The translations under genes were made by a program, and so were the position numbers. From Phycisphaerae bacterium (lineage in GTDB: Bacteria; Planctomycetota; Phycisphaerae; UBA1845; UTPLA1): a stretch of DNA of 64,000 bases. The notes beneath the pieces were generated by a model. That model was not told the DNA's origin. It saw only the letters and a list, made by a program, of their open reading frames with translations, and did no database searches. The stretch spans positions 310,001-374,000 of the forward strand of contig JAHBXN010000005.1 in assembly GCA_019636475.1 (NCBI GenBank), given 5' to 3'. This document shows, piece by piece, positions 53,538-61,779 of this stretch. Position 1 is the stretch's first letter; the number at the start of each line of letters is the position of its first letter.

Positions 53538-54116
53538 TTGGAACGCCAAGGCGACCAGGAACTGATCGCACGTCTTCATTCCGGCGACCCGTCGGCTGTG
53601 AACGAAGTTCGCGCCCGGTACGGGCGTGAGTTGCAGATGTTTTGTCGGCGTATGGTGTATGACGAGGTTCTGGCCGAGGACATCGTGCAAGAAGTGATGA
53701 TGAAGTGCTTCAGCCCCGGCGTCACACCGCCGAGCGGCAGCCTTCGCGGGTGGCTCTACAAGATCGCCCGCAATCGGTCGATTGACGAGATTCGCAAGAT
53801 GCGTCCCGACGTGCGAATGTCGGCAATGAAATCGGCCAGCCACATTTGGGACGGCGCCGCGATTCCCATCGACCCGGCCACGACGCCCGCGGGCAAGGCG
53901 ATCAAGGCCGACCGCGCCCGTAGCGTGCAGACAGCGATCGACTCGATGGATGAAGACCTTCGCGAGGTGGTGATTCTCTACTTCTTCCAGGGACTTCCGC
54001 GGCTGGAGGTGGCGGAAGCGATCGGTCTGTCACTCGCGGGAACGAAAGCGCGGCTTTCTCGCGCGACCCGCCACCTGCGTGAGCAGCTTCATGCGCTGGA
54101 CGATTCGTCGCTATGA
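53538..54116 (+). CDS. ECF-type RNA polymerase sigma factor
   Basis: Predicted 192-residue sigma-70 family factor with regions 2 and 4 only. Region 2: LQMFCRRMVYDEVLAEDIVQ and GSLRGWLYKIARNRSIDEIR. Region 4: LREVVILYFFQGLPRLEVAE followed by AIGLSLAGTKARLSRATRHL, a helix-turn-helix for -35 recognition. The start appears to be TTG at 53538 (GAGGAA precedes it closely); no ATG gives a complete region 2. Its end overlaps the next gene as ATGA. The neighbour carries an anti-sigma zinc-finger domain fused to a protein kinase, so the pair very likely forms one signalling unit controlling this sigma factor. Confidence 0.9.
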   Translation: MERQGDQELIARLHSGDPSAVNEVRARYGRELQMFCRRMVYDEVLAEDIVQEVMMKCFSPGVTPPSGSLRGWLYKIARNRSIDEIRKMRPDVRMSAMKSASHIWDGAAIPIDPATTPAGKAIKADRARSVQTAIDSMDEDLREVVILYFFQGLPRLEVAEAIGLSLAGTKARLSRATRHLREQLHALDDSSL

Positions 54117-57070
54117 ACTGCCATGCCGTCGAAGAGAGTCTGCTCGATTATCTTGAGGGACAACTCGAACCAGCCGCCTCAGAACGCATCCGGGCCCACC
54201 TCGACTCCTGTCCGGCCTGCCGACGAGCACACCGCGAAACAAAGGAGCTACTCGACGCGATGCACGTTGCCAAGAACGTGCAGGAGCGGACCTACATTCG
54301 TGCCGCATCGGCGACACCCAGTCAAACCACGGTCGGGGGCGGCACGTCGCATTCAGATGACTGGAAAGCGGGCGCGCGGCTCGGCGACTTCGAGATTATT
54401 GAACTGGTCGGCCGTGGCGGCATGGGCGCCGTTTATCGTGCCAGACAGGTGTCGCTCAATCGAGTTGTGGCCCTGAAGATTCTGCCGTCTCTGGTCGCGG
54501 CAAGCGGCGATGCGCTCAGCCGCTTTCAGCGCGAGGCGCAGGCCGCCGCCCGCCTGCATCACACTCACATCGTTCCGGTGTATGCCCAGGGGCAGGAAGG
54601 AGGGCATTTCTACTATGCGATGGAAATGATTGAGGGTATCGATCTGGGGCGCATAATCCAGACTGATCCGTCCCGCCTTTATCAATCATCCGCATCGGCG
54701 GACGGTCTCGAGCGAGTCACCAACCGTCACGGTCATTCACAACCGGCTTCAAGTGGAAGTCCCGCCGCATTTCGCGCCGCGTCACAGCGAGATCACCGCG
54801 AGGGGTCGCCCTCGCCATTTACCGCCCCGCCAGGTGGCGCTGGTTCCGATGCCGCATCATTGACGCATTCCGGCACGACGCGGCAACAGGCCGACTATCG
54901 CCGACTCGCACGTCTCATCGCGCAGGTCGCGGATGCTCTGGCTCACGCTCATCGCCACCATGTCCTGCACCGCGACATCAAACCGCGCAACCTTCTGCTC
55001 GGTGCGGACGGACATTTGCACATCACCGATTTCGGCTTGGCCCGCCTTCTCGACGAACCGAGCCTGACAATTTCAGGCGAAATGCTCGGGACACCGGCTT
55101 ACATGTCTCCCGAACAGATCGACGCCGACGGCAGTCACATCGACCACCGCACCGACATCTACTCCCTCGGCGTCACGCTATACGAACTGCTTACGGGCGT
55201 GCGGCCCTTCGACGGCCCCACGCGTGAGCAGACCATCGCCCGCATCCGCCTTCGAGAGCCCAAGCCGCCACGCAAGCTCAACCCCTCCATCCCGATCGAT
55301 CTTGAGACCATCTGCCTGCGTGCGATGGAGAAAGACCCGCGCCGCCGCTACCAGGATGCCCGCGATCTGGCAGCCGACCTGTTGCGATATGCTTCGGATC
55401 GCCCGATCCTCAGCCGTCGCGTCGGTCCATTTGAAAAGACGATCAAATGGGTGCGCCGTCATCCGGGGCTAGCCGCGACCATGTCGTTGTCGCTGGCGAT
55501 CTGCATCGGCGCCACGCTGTGGACGGTTCAGACCTACAAGGCGCGGCGTGACCGATCAGACGCGCTGGTGCAGCAGGCTTTCGACGCACTGGTGATCGAA
55601 GACTACCGAGATCCTGCGCGGCCGCTGGCACTGCTGGAGCAGGCCGCCGCACTCGGCCCTGACCCGACGCGTTTCGCGATTGCGTCAGGCATGTGTCACC
55701 TTCTGGACGACACAGCGCGTGCAATCGAACTGTTCCGATCGGCGCTGGCGCGCAACCCGACAAACGTTCGCGTGCACTACCTGCTCGCATGGGCCTGCCG
55801 GATTGATCAACGCTTCGAGGAATCGAGCACATGGCTGGCCCGGGGTGATTCGCTTGGCGGACCCGACGGCGACGCATTTGCACATTTTTTTCGTGGACAG
55901 GCCCTTGTCCGCAACAATCCGGATGCCGCCATCCTTGATTTCAAGGCCGCGGTCAGCCTGCGGGCCTCCTTCTATCAGGCGCTGCTGCACCTGGGTCGCG
56001 CACTGAACTATCAGATGTATCACGACCGCAAGCTTGAAAACCTCGGCGTCGTTCGTGACACGCTGACGGCAGCCTGCCTGCTCCGAAGCGATACGGCCTA
56101 TCCGCGGTATCTGCTGTCGATCGCCTTTCGCCTCGCGGCGGAAATCTATCAGGCCGGCGGCGACACCGAATCAGCGAATCGTTACTTTGATCAGGCCCTT
56201 AAGCTTGCCCGCGAGGCCCAGACGGCCGAGCCCACCAGCCCGCGTGGCTACGTCTGCGAAGCCGAATACTGGGAGGCGATTGGCGACTACCGCAATGCAC
56301 TCGATGCCCGCGATCGCGGTGAGCGATTTTGTACGACAGCCTTCTCGCGCGTTGAACTCTACCAGTATCGCTGGCGCGTCGCCTACTGGCTGGACGATCT
56401 CGACCGCGCCCGCGCAGACCTGTCCGCGATGGCGACGATCTGCCCGACCAACGACCCCACCTATTTCTGGCAGATTCATTTCTTCCCCGCCATGATCATG
56501 GCCGATCAGGGGAAACGGACCGACGCGATCAACCACGCGCGACAGTTCGCCGCGATACGACCTCAGGACTTCCGCACCACCACTTCGGCGGCGTGCCTAT
56601 TCCTGGTCCTTGGCGCGCCTGTTGAAGCGACGGATCTGCTCAACGCACGACGCTCGACGATCCAATTCGCAGACGTCGCGACAGGTTCCCGTACGACGGA
56701 ATGGTACAGCGCCGTGTATGACTACCTCCGCGGCGCGACCGACTGGACCACGTTGGAGACGCTTGCGACGAAGCTGCTTGCCGTTGAAACCGCGGCACCT
56801 GTTGCGCCGGATGCCAGGCTTCAGTGGCCGGAAGCCCATTTCTTCCACGCCTGCCGCGAACTATCGGCCGGGCATCGGGAAGCCGCTCTGGCGGCCTTCA
56901 CCGCTTGTGAAGCTACTTACGATATCGAGGACTACTGCTATCTCGCGAAAGTCTTCGTTCGCAAGATGCAGGCCGATGCAAACTGGCCGCGGTGGCGTCA
57001 GATCGGCCGGATCGGCTCCAGCGGCGTCAACGGCGAATTCGCTCGCGAGGGTGTGGACGCCGGAGATTGA
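54113..57070 (+). CDS. Anti-sigma zinc finger fused to Ser/Thr protein kinase with TPR region
   Basis: Predicted 985-residue membrane kinase. Residues 1-50 look like a ZAS/zf-HC2 anti-sigma domain with Cys3, His29, Cys33 and Cys36 (RAHLDSCPACRRAH). Residues 90-430 form a Hanks-type kinase: GRGGMGAVYRARQ, Lys122 in VVALKILPS, HRDIKPRNLL with Asp288, DFGLA at 306-310 and GTPAYMSPEQ. A Ser/Gly/Pro-rich insert of about 75 residues (183-258) splits the kinase before the catalytic loop. A membrane span at about 452-473 (MSLSLAICIGATLWTVQTYK) separates it from some 500 residues of helical TPR-like repeats outside or beyond the membrane (SGMCHLLDDTARAIELFRSA, YQALLHLGRALNYQ). Translationally coupled to the sigma gene (ATGA overlap). 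The kinase could release the sigma factor by phosphorylation; this is inference. Confidence 0.9.
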   Translation: MNCHAVEESLLDYLEGQLEPAASERIRAHLDSCPACRRAHRETKELLDAMHVAKNVQERTYIRAASATPSQTTVGGGTSHSDDWKAGARLGDFEIIELVGRGGMGAVYRARQVSLNRVVALKILPSLVAASGDALSRFQREAQAAARLHHTHIVPVYAQGQEGGHFYYAMEMIEGIDLGRIIQTDPSRLYQSSASADGLERVTNRHGHSQPASSGSPAAFRAASQRDHREGSPSPFTAPPGGAGSDAASLTHSGTTRQQADYRRLARLIAQVADALAHAHRHHVLHRDIKPRNLLLGADGHLHITDFGLARLLDEPSLTISGEMLGTPAYMSPEQIDADGSHIDHRTDIYSLGVTLYELLTGVRPFDGPTREQTIARIRLREPKPPRKLNPSIPIDLETICLRAMEKDPRRRYQDARDLAADLLRYASDRPILSRRVGPFEKTIKWVRRHPGLAATMSLSLAICIGATLWTVQTYKARRDRSDALVQQAFDALVIEDYRDPARPLALLEQAAALGPDPTRFAIASGMCHLLDDTARAIELFRSALARNPTNVRVHYLLAWACRIDQRFEESSTWLARGDSLGGPDGDAFAHFFRGQALVRNNPDAAILDFKAAVSLRASFYQALLHLGRALNYQMYHDRKLENLGVVRDTLTAACLLRSDTAYPRYLLSIAFRLAAEIYQAGGDTESANRYFDQALKLAREAQTAEPTSPRGYVCEAEYWEAIGDYRNALDARDRGERFCTTAFSRVELYQYRWRVAYWLDDLDRARADLSAMATICPTNDPTYFWQIHFFPAMIMADQGKRTDAINHARQFAAIRPQDFRTTTSAACLFLVLGAPVEATDLLNARRSTIQFADVATGSRTTEWYSAVYDYLRGATDWTTLETLATKLLAVETAAPVAPDARLQWPEAHFFHACRELSAGHREAALAAFTACEATYDIEDYCYLAKVFVRKMQADANWPRWRQIGRIGSSGVNGEFAREGVDAGD

Positions 57071-57145
57071 CGCCCCCGGCTCCTGATGGCGATCCCGGCA
57101 AATTCCTGCACTGCATTCGCGTTCCTGGCTTCAAACCTGAATGAA

Positions 57146-57167
57146 GAGCCGGCCCGCGGCCGACCTC
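57146..57167. terminator. Possible bidirectional terminator hairpin
   Basis: GAG-C-CGGCC (57146-57154) pairs with GGCCG-AC-CTC (57158-57167) around a CGC loop, with a small internal mismatch. It sits between the converging kinase and secreted-protein genes and touches the stop codon of the latter. No T-run is present on either strand. Confidence 0.3.
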
Positions 57168-59502
57168 AAGGACAGGATTGCAGCGGACCGCTCAGCAGGG
57201 TAATCACGAAGAGCTGCACATCCGCCAAGCCAAGTTGACCGTCGCCATCGAGGTCCGCGCAGCCACAAGGACCGGATGCCGTTGCAATGACACAATCGAC
57301 GAAGCCCTGGGCGTCGCGGCCATCGATGGAGTGATCGCCGTTAAGGTCGCCACGGCATCCCTGACATTCACAGATGTCCGCATCGCCGTTTCCGTTGATG
57401 TCGGCGCAGTCCGTCCCGAGTCCCATGAATGTTCCTCCGAAGGCGGCGCAATCGCCGCCGGACAAAGTCAGGATGCAGCCGTTCTGGGCAAGACAGCAGG
57501 CCCCGCTCGTCGGCGCGGGAACGATGGCCGCACTCCATACAGCGATCGCATCGATGTCGTCGGCCAGCGGCGCGTCGAGATAAGGAAACGAGAGACCGTC
57601 CAAAAAGCTGGCGTAGATCATCGCGGGATTGAGACCGCCGGATTCATCGAGATTGGATGCGGGGTCGTCGTCCGCGACGCTGAACAGCAGCGCGACAAAG
57701 ACTCCACCGAGCGCGCTGCTGTGCAACTGGACGAATTCGAATGCGTCGATGTCGACGCCATCCGGCAGTCCCAGATGCACCGCGTGATCAATCGCTACGA
57801 TGGGGATGCCATTCACGACTTCATAAATGTCGCCGGGGTCAAGTGAAATACCGTTAATCGGGTCGAACCAGGTCGCTTCGTGATCGCAGGAGAAGTACCA
57901 GTGGTCGCAGCCGGCCGCCGGATCGTTGATGTCGAGGGCGTCGACGTCGTCATCGTCGGACCCGGACAGATCTGGATTAGGTGCGAGATATGAATGGACG
58001 GTCGCCTCATCCGCGATGTTGACGCTGAAAACTGTGGCGGCGCGAGGCAGAGGTGCCGGATTGATCGCGGCGTCGTCGAGCCGCAGATAGATCACTTCGT
58101 CCCGACCGGCCGAGGTGCCGTAGGTATGTGCCCGAATCGGCGAAAGGGAATTGGTCGGTACGGAACAGAAGCCCGCTGGCGCGCCGTAGTGCGTCGCCGA
58201 GTCGTCATCGAACGAAACCATCAGGTGTTCCGGGAAATGAATGCAGGAGGATCCGCTCACTGAAATGGGGCCGAAAAATCCGGGAATTCCTGCGAGCGAG
58301 AGGTCGATCGAGTCGGTTCCGTCGAGATCGAACCAACTGGAATTCACCCATGTGCCGAAGCAGACCGGCGCGATGCTGGCGCAATCTCCCGCTGACGGCG
58401 ACGGATCGCTTCCGGCAAATGCCGTGGTGTCGTCACGAAAGCCGTTCGCTCCGCAGTTTGGCGCAATCGCCTGCTGCCACAGATAGACATCACCCGGATC
58501 AAAGCTCTCGTTTCCGGCGGCCTGCGGATCGCTCATCTCGCTGTCGGAGCCGATGTCGAGCGAGAACTCCCGCTGCGGTTCGACCGGATTGACGGGCGGA
58601 ATTTGCGGCGCAACATAGCCGACTGTAATGCGCAGACGCCCCTGAAAGATCGCGTCGGATTCCGGACCGACCTGGATGCCATTGGGCCCCGGATCAAGAA
58701 GGCTCGCGCGCGTGATCGAGTCCATCGCGATACGGATGGTGTCACCCACGCGCGCGGCGATCGCCCCGCCCTGATTGTTCTTGACGTTCCAACCGGGAAG
58801 TCCGCCAGGCGAGGCAAAGTCGAATCGCCCACCGAGCAACTCGCGTCCACCCACTTCGAGGCGATTGTTTGTGCGGACCGCATCCTCGCCGGCCAGTCCA
58901 CCGGCGCAGTTGGGATGCAGTGGATTCTGCGGGCACTCATGCGAGGTGGAAGCTCCGCCGAATGCGTCCCAGTAGTAATAGACCAGAACAGGCGCCCCCG
59001 CCGGCCCGTTCACGATGTTAAGATCGATATTGAAATTAAGTGCCATTGTCGCGGCAGCAATATGACCGTCGGTGAACTGATCGCAGTACGAGAGATTGAG
59101 CCACTGAACGGTGATCTCGTCGGTGTTATCGCCGTCGATGAAGGCGCGGGCCTTGATGACCGACTGCACACGCAGCGGCGGACCGCCGCCGGGCGGCAGC
59201 ACCTCCTCGACCGCCTCGCGGAAACACTTGTAGCCGTATTCATGCACGACGCCGTTCGTGCCGGCAACGCTGGGCAGAAACGCACCGGTCTGCTGGCATG
59301 TTTCATTGACGACGGTCAGCGGACCGGTGATGTTCAGCTCGTTGGAGCTGGCATTGCCGTCGATGGTCGCATCCGCACCGGCGATCTGCCAGCGAACTTG
59401 TCCGATGACCGATTGGGGCATGGCCGACATTGCCCATGCAATGCCCGCGAAGCACACGATGAATTGAGTATTGACGACTCTCTGCGTTCTTGATGGCCTC
59501 AT
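57166..59502 (-). CDS. Large secreted protein with C-terminal Cys-rich and dockerin-like repeats
   Basis: Predicted 778-residue exported protein. The signal peptide (TQFIVCFAGIAWAMSAMPQ, cut near SVIGQ) starts at ATG 59502, which has ATGGAG upstream; an ATG ten codons earlier is less likely. The main part is beta-rich without a recognised enzyme fold. It contains two similar sections with DPGDVYLWQQAI and LDPGDIYEVVNGIP, each followed by DDDSATHYGAPAG or LHSSALGGVFVALLFS type strands. Near the end is a Cys-rich segment (SGACCLAQNGCILTL, CAAFGGTFMGLGTDC), then EF-hand/dockerin-like loops DINGNGDADIC, DLNGDHSIDGRDAQGFVDC and DLDGDGQLGLADVQLFV. This tail arrangement is widespread in secreted planctomycete proteins; its partner is unknown. 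Confidence 0.8.
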   Translation of the reverse strand: MRPSRTQRVVNTQFIVCFAGIAWAMSAMPQSVIGQVRWQIAGADATIDGNASSNELNITGPLTVVNETCQQTGAFLPSVAGTNGVVHEYGYKCFREAVEEVLPPGGGPPLRVQSVIKARAFIDGDNTDEITVQWLNLSYCDQFTDGHIAAATMALNFNIDLNIVNGPAGAPVLVYYYWDAFGGASTSHECPQNPLHPNCAGGLAGEDAVRTNNRLEVGGRELLGGRFDFASPGGLPGWNVKNNQGGAIAARVGDTIRIAMDSITRASLLDPGPNGIQVGPESDAIFQGRLRITVGYVAPQIPPVNPVEPQREFSLDIGSDSEMSDPQAAGNESFDPGDVYLWQQAIAPNCGANGFRDDTTAFAGSDPSPSAGDCASIAPVCFGTWVNSSWFDLDGTDSIDLSLAGIPGFFGPISVSGSSCIHFPEHLMVSFDDDSATHYGAPAGFCSVPTNSLSPIRAHTYGTSAGRDEVIYLRLDDAAINPAPLPRAATVFSVNIADEATVHSYLAPNPDLSGSDDDDVDALDINDPAAGCDHWYFSCDHEATWFDPINGISLDPGDIYEVVNGIPIVAIDHAVHLGLPDGVDIDAFEFVQLHSSALGGVFVALLFSVADDDPASNLDESGGLNPAMIYASFLDGLSFPYLDAPLADDIDAIAVWSAAIVPAPTSGACCLAQNGCILTLSGGDCAAFGGTFMGLGTDCADINGNGDADICECQGCRGDLNGDHSIDGRDAQGFVDCVIATASGPCGCADLDGDGQLGLADVQLFVITLLSGPLQSCP

Positions 59503-59940
59503 CGGACGACTCCATTTCAGCGGTTTCGACAAAGCCCGCTACGAATTCAAGCGGGCTCAGCGCGTGATTCAGCGCAAACGTCGCATTTGCCGTACTGGAA
59601 TCGAAGACGGACGAGTCGTTGCCGTGGCCAGTTGCCGGCATCCGACGCACGGCCGATCGCAGAGAAATTGTGAACATCGCCGGGGGGCACGCCGAGGAAG
59701 GGCGACGAATATCGCTCGCAAAGCCGGCTCGCCTGCCCCAACATCTGAAGCCCCCCTTTCGGGTAAAAAAGTGGCCGAGAAGCGTTCTGAAGCCGTCATC
59801 CTTTGGGAGAGTTCGTTATGATAGCGTGTACAGGGGATTTCATCGCTATCCGGAGGGGCCCCTCAAACAGTTTCTCGGCCGATGCGGGTGCGTAGCTTGC
59901 CCGCTGCGGAAGCCCCCCGAAAGAATGAGGAGACGCTGAA
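59503..59940. other. Divergent intergenic region between two secreted-protein genes
   Basis: These 438 nt hold upstream signals for both genes. A TATGAT hexamer at 59817-59822 may be a -10 box for the rightward gene, without a good -35. GAGGAGA just before 59941 is the ribosome-binding site of that gene. I find no RNA gene, repeat or supported ORF. Confidence 0.35.
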
Positions 59941-61743
59941 ATGACACAGACCGCTTCCGCGCGGCGCGCGATACAGTTCGCGTTGATTCTGACCGCACTC
60001 GTGTGGCTGCTTCCTGGGCTCGGCCGCCAGTTGGTTCAAGCTCAGATTCCGCACGCCGTCGATCCGCTTCGGAATCCGCTGTTCTCGATTGATCTGCTGT
60101 CACCGACGGCCAGCACCGAAGGCGTTTCGGCGTCCGACGTGCTCGACAAGCCGGGCCCCTCAGTCCGCTTCAGCGCTCAAGGACTTCGACTCAATAGCCC
60201 GCTTGACAATCTGAACGCACTCTCAAGCGATCGCTCCGATCTGACGACAGCGGGAACAGCGGGCACCTTTGCAATCCTTTTCAGCGTCGATCGCTTGTCA
60301 GTCGGCGCCGCTGATCCCGATCCGGACCTCGTCGCCAGCAATCGGCCGTTCAACGTCCGTGAGCAGGCCATGAAAAACCAGGCGGCTGCGGATCTGTTCA
60401 TGTCCACGCTGCTTTTCGATCTGAACGGACCGATCGTCCCCCCGCTTCGCGGCCCGGGCGGCGGCAACAACACCGGCGTCATCAATCAAGGTGATGCCGG
60501 CGGTGTGGACTACGACCTGAAGCCCACCAAGGCGCCCTCAAAAAACACGCCGCCCCCGCCCGAACCCAAGGACGACGTGGATGCGGCAGTGTCCCAGGAG
60601 TCAGGCGGCGGAGGTCCGATGCGAGGCATCTCGACGGACGGCATTTTCTTCTCAGTTTCGCGTAACAGCCCTTCTCTTCAAAATCTTCCCGGTACACCCA
60701 GTGGCGCCAACGTCTATTTCGACTTTGAGCCGTCGATTCCGATGGGAGAGATCATCTACGCGCGAGCTGACCAGCTTGGCCTTATTAGCGGCCCAGGCGG
60801 CGATGACATCGACGGGCTGGTGGTCATCGACCACGGAGACCGAATCCTGAATCCCGCGACCGATCGAATCTTCTTTACCCTGACGCGTGGTTCACCGACG
60901 CTTGCCACATCGCCGGATTTCAGCGCGGCCGACATCTTCGTTTCAAACGGATCCGGTAGTTTCGTGCGATTCGCCGAGGCCGCAGATCTGGGTCTGGGAC
61001 CGAACGATCACATCGACGCCCTCGAAGTGCTGGTGACCGACGACATCGAGGACGCCATCTTCCGCCATGCCCTTCTGCGCATCCTGCCAGGCGACTTCGA
61101 CGGCAACGGCATCCTCGACCAGATTGACTGCGACCACTTCCATACCTGCTTCAGCGGCGATGGCGTCACGTTCGATACGAACGGCACAGCCACCACGAAC
61201 ATCTCGGTCGGCCCTGGTTCGTCATTCAACCCGGCCGATATCGTTGTGGAAACCGGAGACACGGTGCTGTGGACGTGGGTCGACGGCCCGCACAACGTGG
61301 TGAGCGGCAGCGGAGGCGTGTTTGACGGAGCCTTCTTCTCCGGAGCGCCGACGTCGAACGCGGGAACCGTCTTCCAGGTGCTGTTTGACGATAGCTTTCT
61401 CAATTTGCACCCACGCGGCGGAAGCAACTATTCCTATTTCAGTCAGCCAGATCAGTCCGCGGGCATGACCGGCACGGTGGCCGTTGTGCCACATCCGTGC
61501 GCGACGTTTGACATGGACTTCGACGGCGACGTGGACTGCGCCGACTGGCTGGACTTTGCGAACCTCTATCTGCAATTCTCATCGACGCTGTGCGTGCCGC
61601 TGACAATTCCGGAATTCGTGGATGCGCTGCTCATGATGCCGCAGCAGCCCTGGCATGCGTGCGCGGCGGATGTGAATCTGGATGGCTTCACTGACGGTCG
61701 CGACATCCGACCGTATGTCGATGCGTATCTGGCCGCGCCCTGA
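59941..61743 (+). CDS. Secreted protein with cupredoxin-like domain and dockerin-like loops
   Basis: Predicted 600-residue exported protein; the signal peptide ends about residue 34 (LTALVWLLPGLGRQLVQAQ). Residues 35-370 contain two similar beta sections (GIFFSVSRNSPSLQNLPGTP and RIFFTLTRGSPTLATSPDF, each followed by a D-x-F-x-S/ D-I-F-V strand). EF-hand-like loops occur at about 382 (GDFDGNGILDQIDC), 522 (DMDFDGDVDCADWLDF) and 580 (DVNLDGFTDGRDI). Residues about 415-515 form a plastocyanin-like domain (FNPADIVVETGDTVLWTWV, GPHNVVSG, SYFSQPDQSAGMTGTVAV). The usual Cys and second His of the copper site are replaced by Ser and Asp, so copper binding is probably lost. GAGGAGA supports the start. 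Confidence 0.8.
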   Translation: MTQTASARRAIQFALILTALVWLLPGLGRQLVQAQIPHAVDPLRNPLFSIDLLSPTASTEGVSASDVLDKPGPSVRFSAQGLRLNSPLDNLNALSSDRSDLTTAGTAGTFAILFSVDRLSVGAADPDPDLVASNRPFNVREQAMKNQAAADLFMSTLLFDLNGPIVPPLRGPGGGNNTGVINQGDAGGVDYDLKPTKAPSKNTPPPPEPKDDVDAAVSQESGGGGPMRGISTDGIFFSVSRNSPSLQNLPGTPSGANVYFDFEPSIPMGEIIYARADQLGLISGPGGDDIDGLVVIDHGDRILNPATDRIFFTLTRGSPTLATSPDFSAADIFVSNGSGSFVRFAEAADLGLGPNDHIDALEVLVTDDIEDAIFRHALLRILPGDFDGNGILDQIDCDHFHTCFSGDGVTFDTNGTATTNISVGPGSSFNPADIVVETGDTVLWTWVDGPHNVVSGSGGVFDGAFFSGAPTSNAGTVFQVLFDDSFLNLHPRGGSNYSYFSQPDQSAGMTGTVAVVPHPCATFDMDFDGDVDCADWLDFANLYLQFSSTLCVPLTIPEFVDALLMMPQQPWHACAADVNLDGFTDGRDIRPYVDAYLAAP

Positions 61744-61779
61744 GGCGACAATTCCCCGCGGCTCTTGAAGATCGGCCGA

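Noticed and set aside
53538-53540. Internal ATG instead of TTG as the start of the sigma factor
   Set aside because: The first in-frame ATG would remove most of region 2, which is needed for function, so the TTG is kept despite its close ribosome-binding site.
58603-59493. 296-codon frame opposite the secreted dockerin-like protein
   Set aside because: Antisense shadow; the minus strand has signal peptide and calcium-loop motifs.
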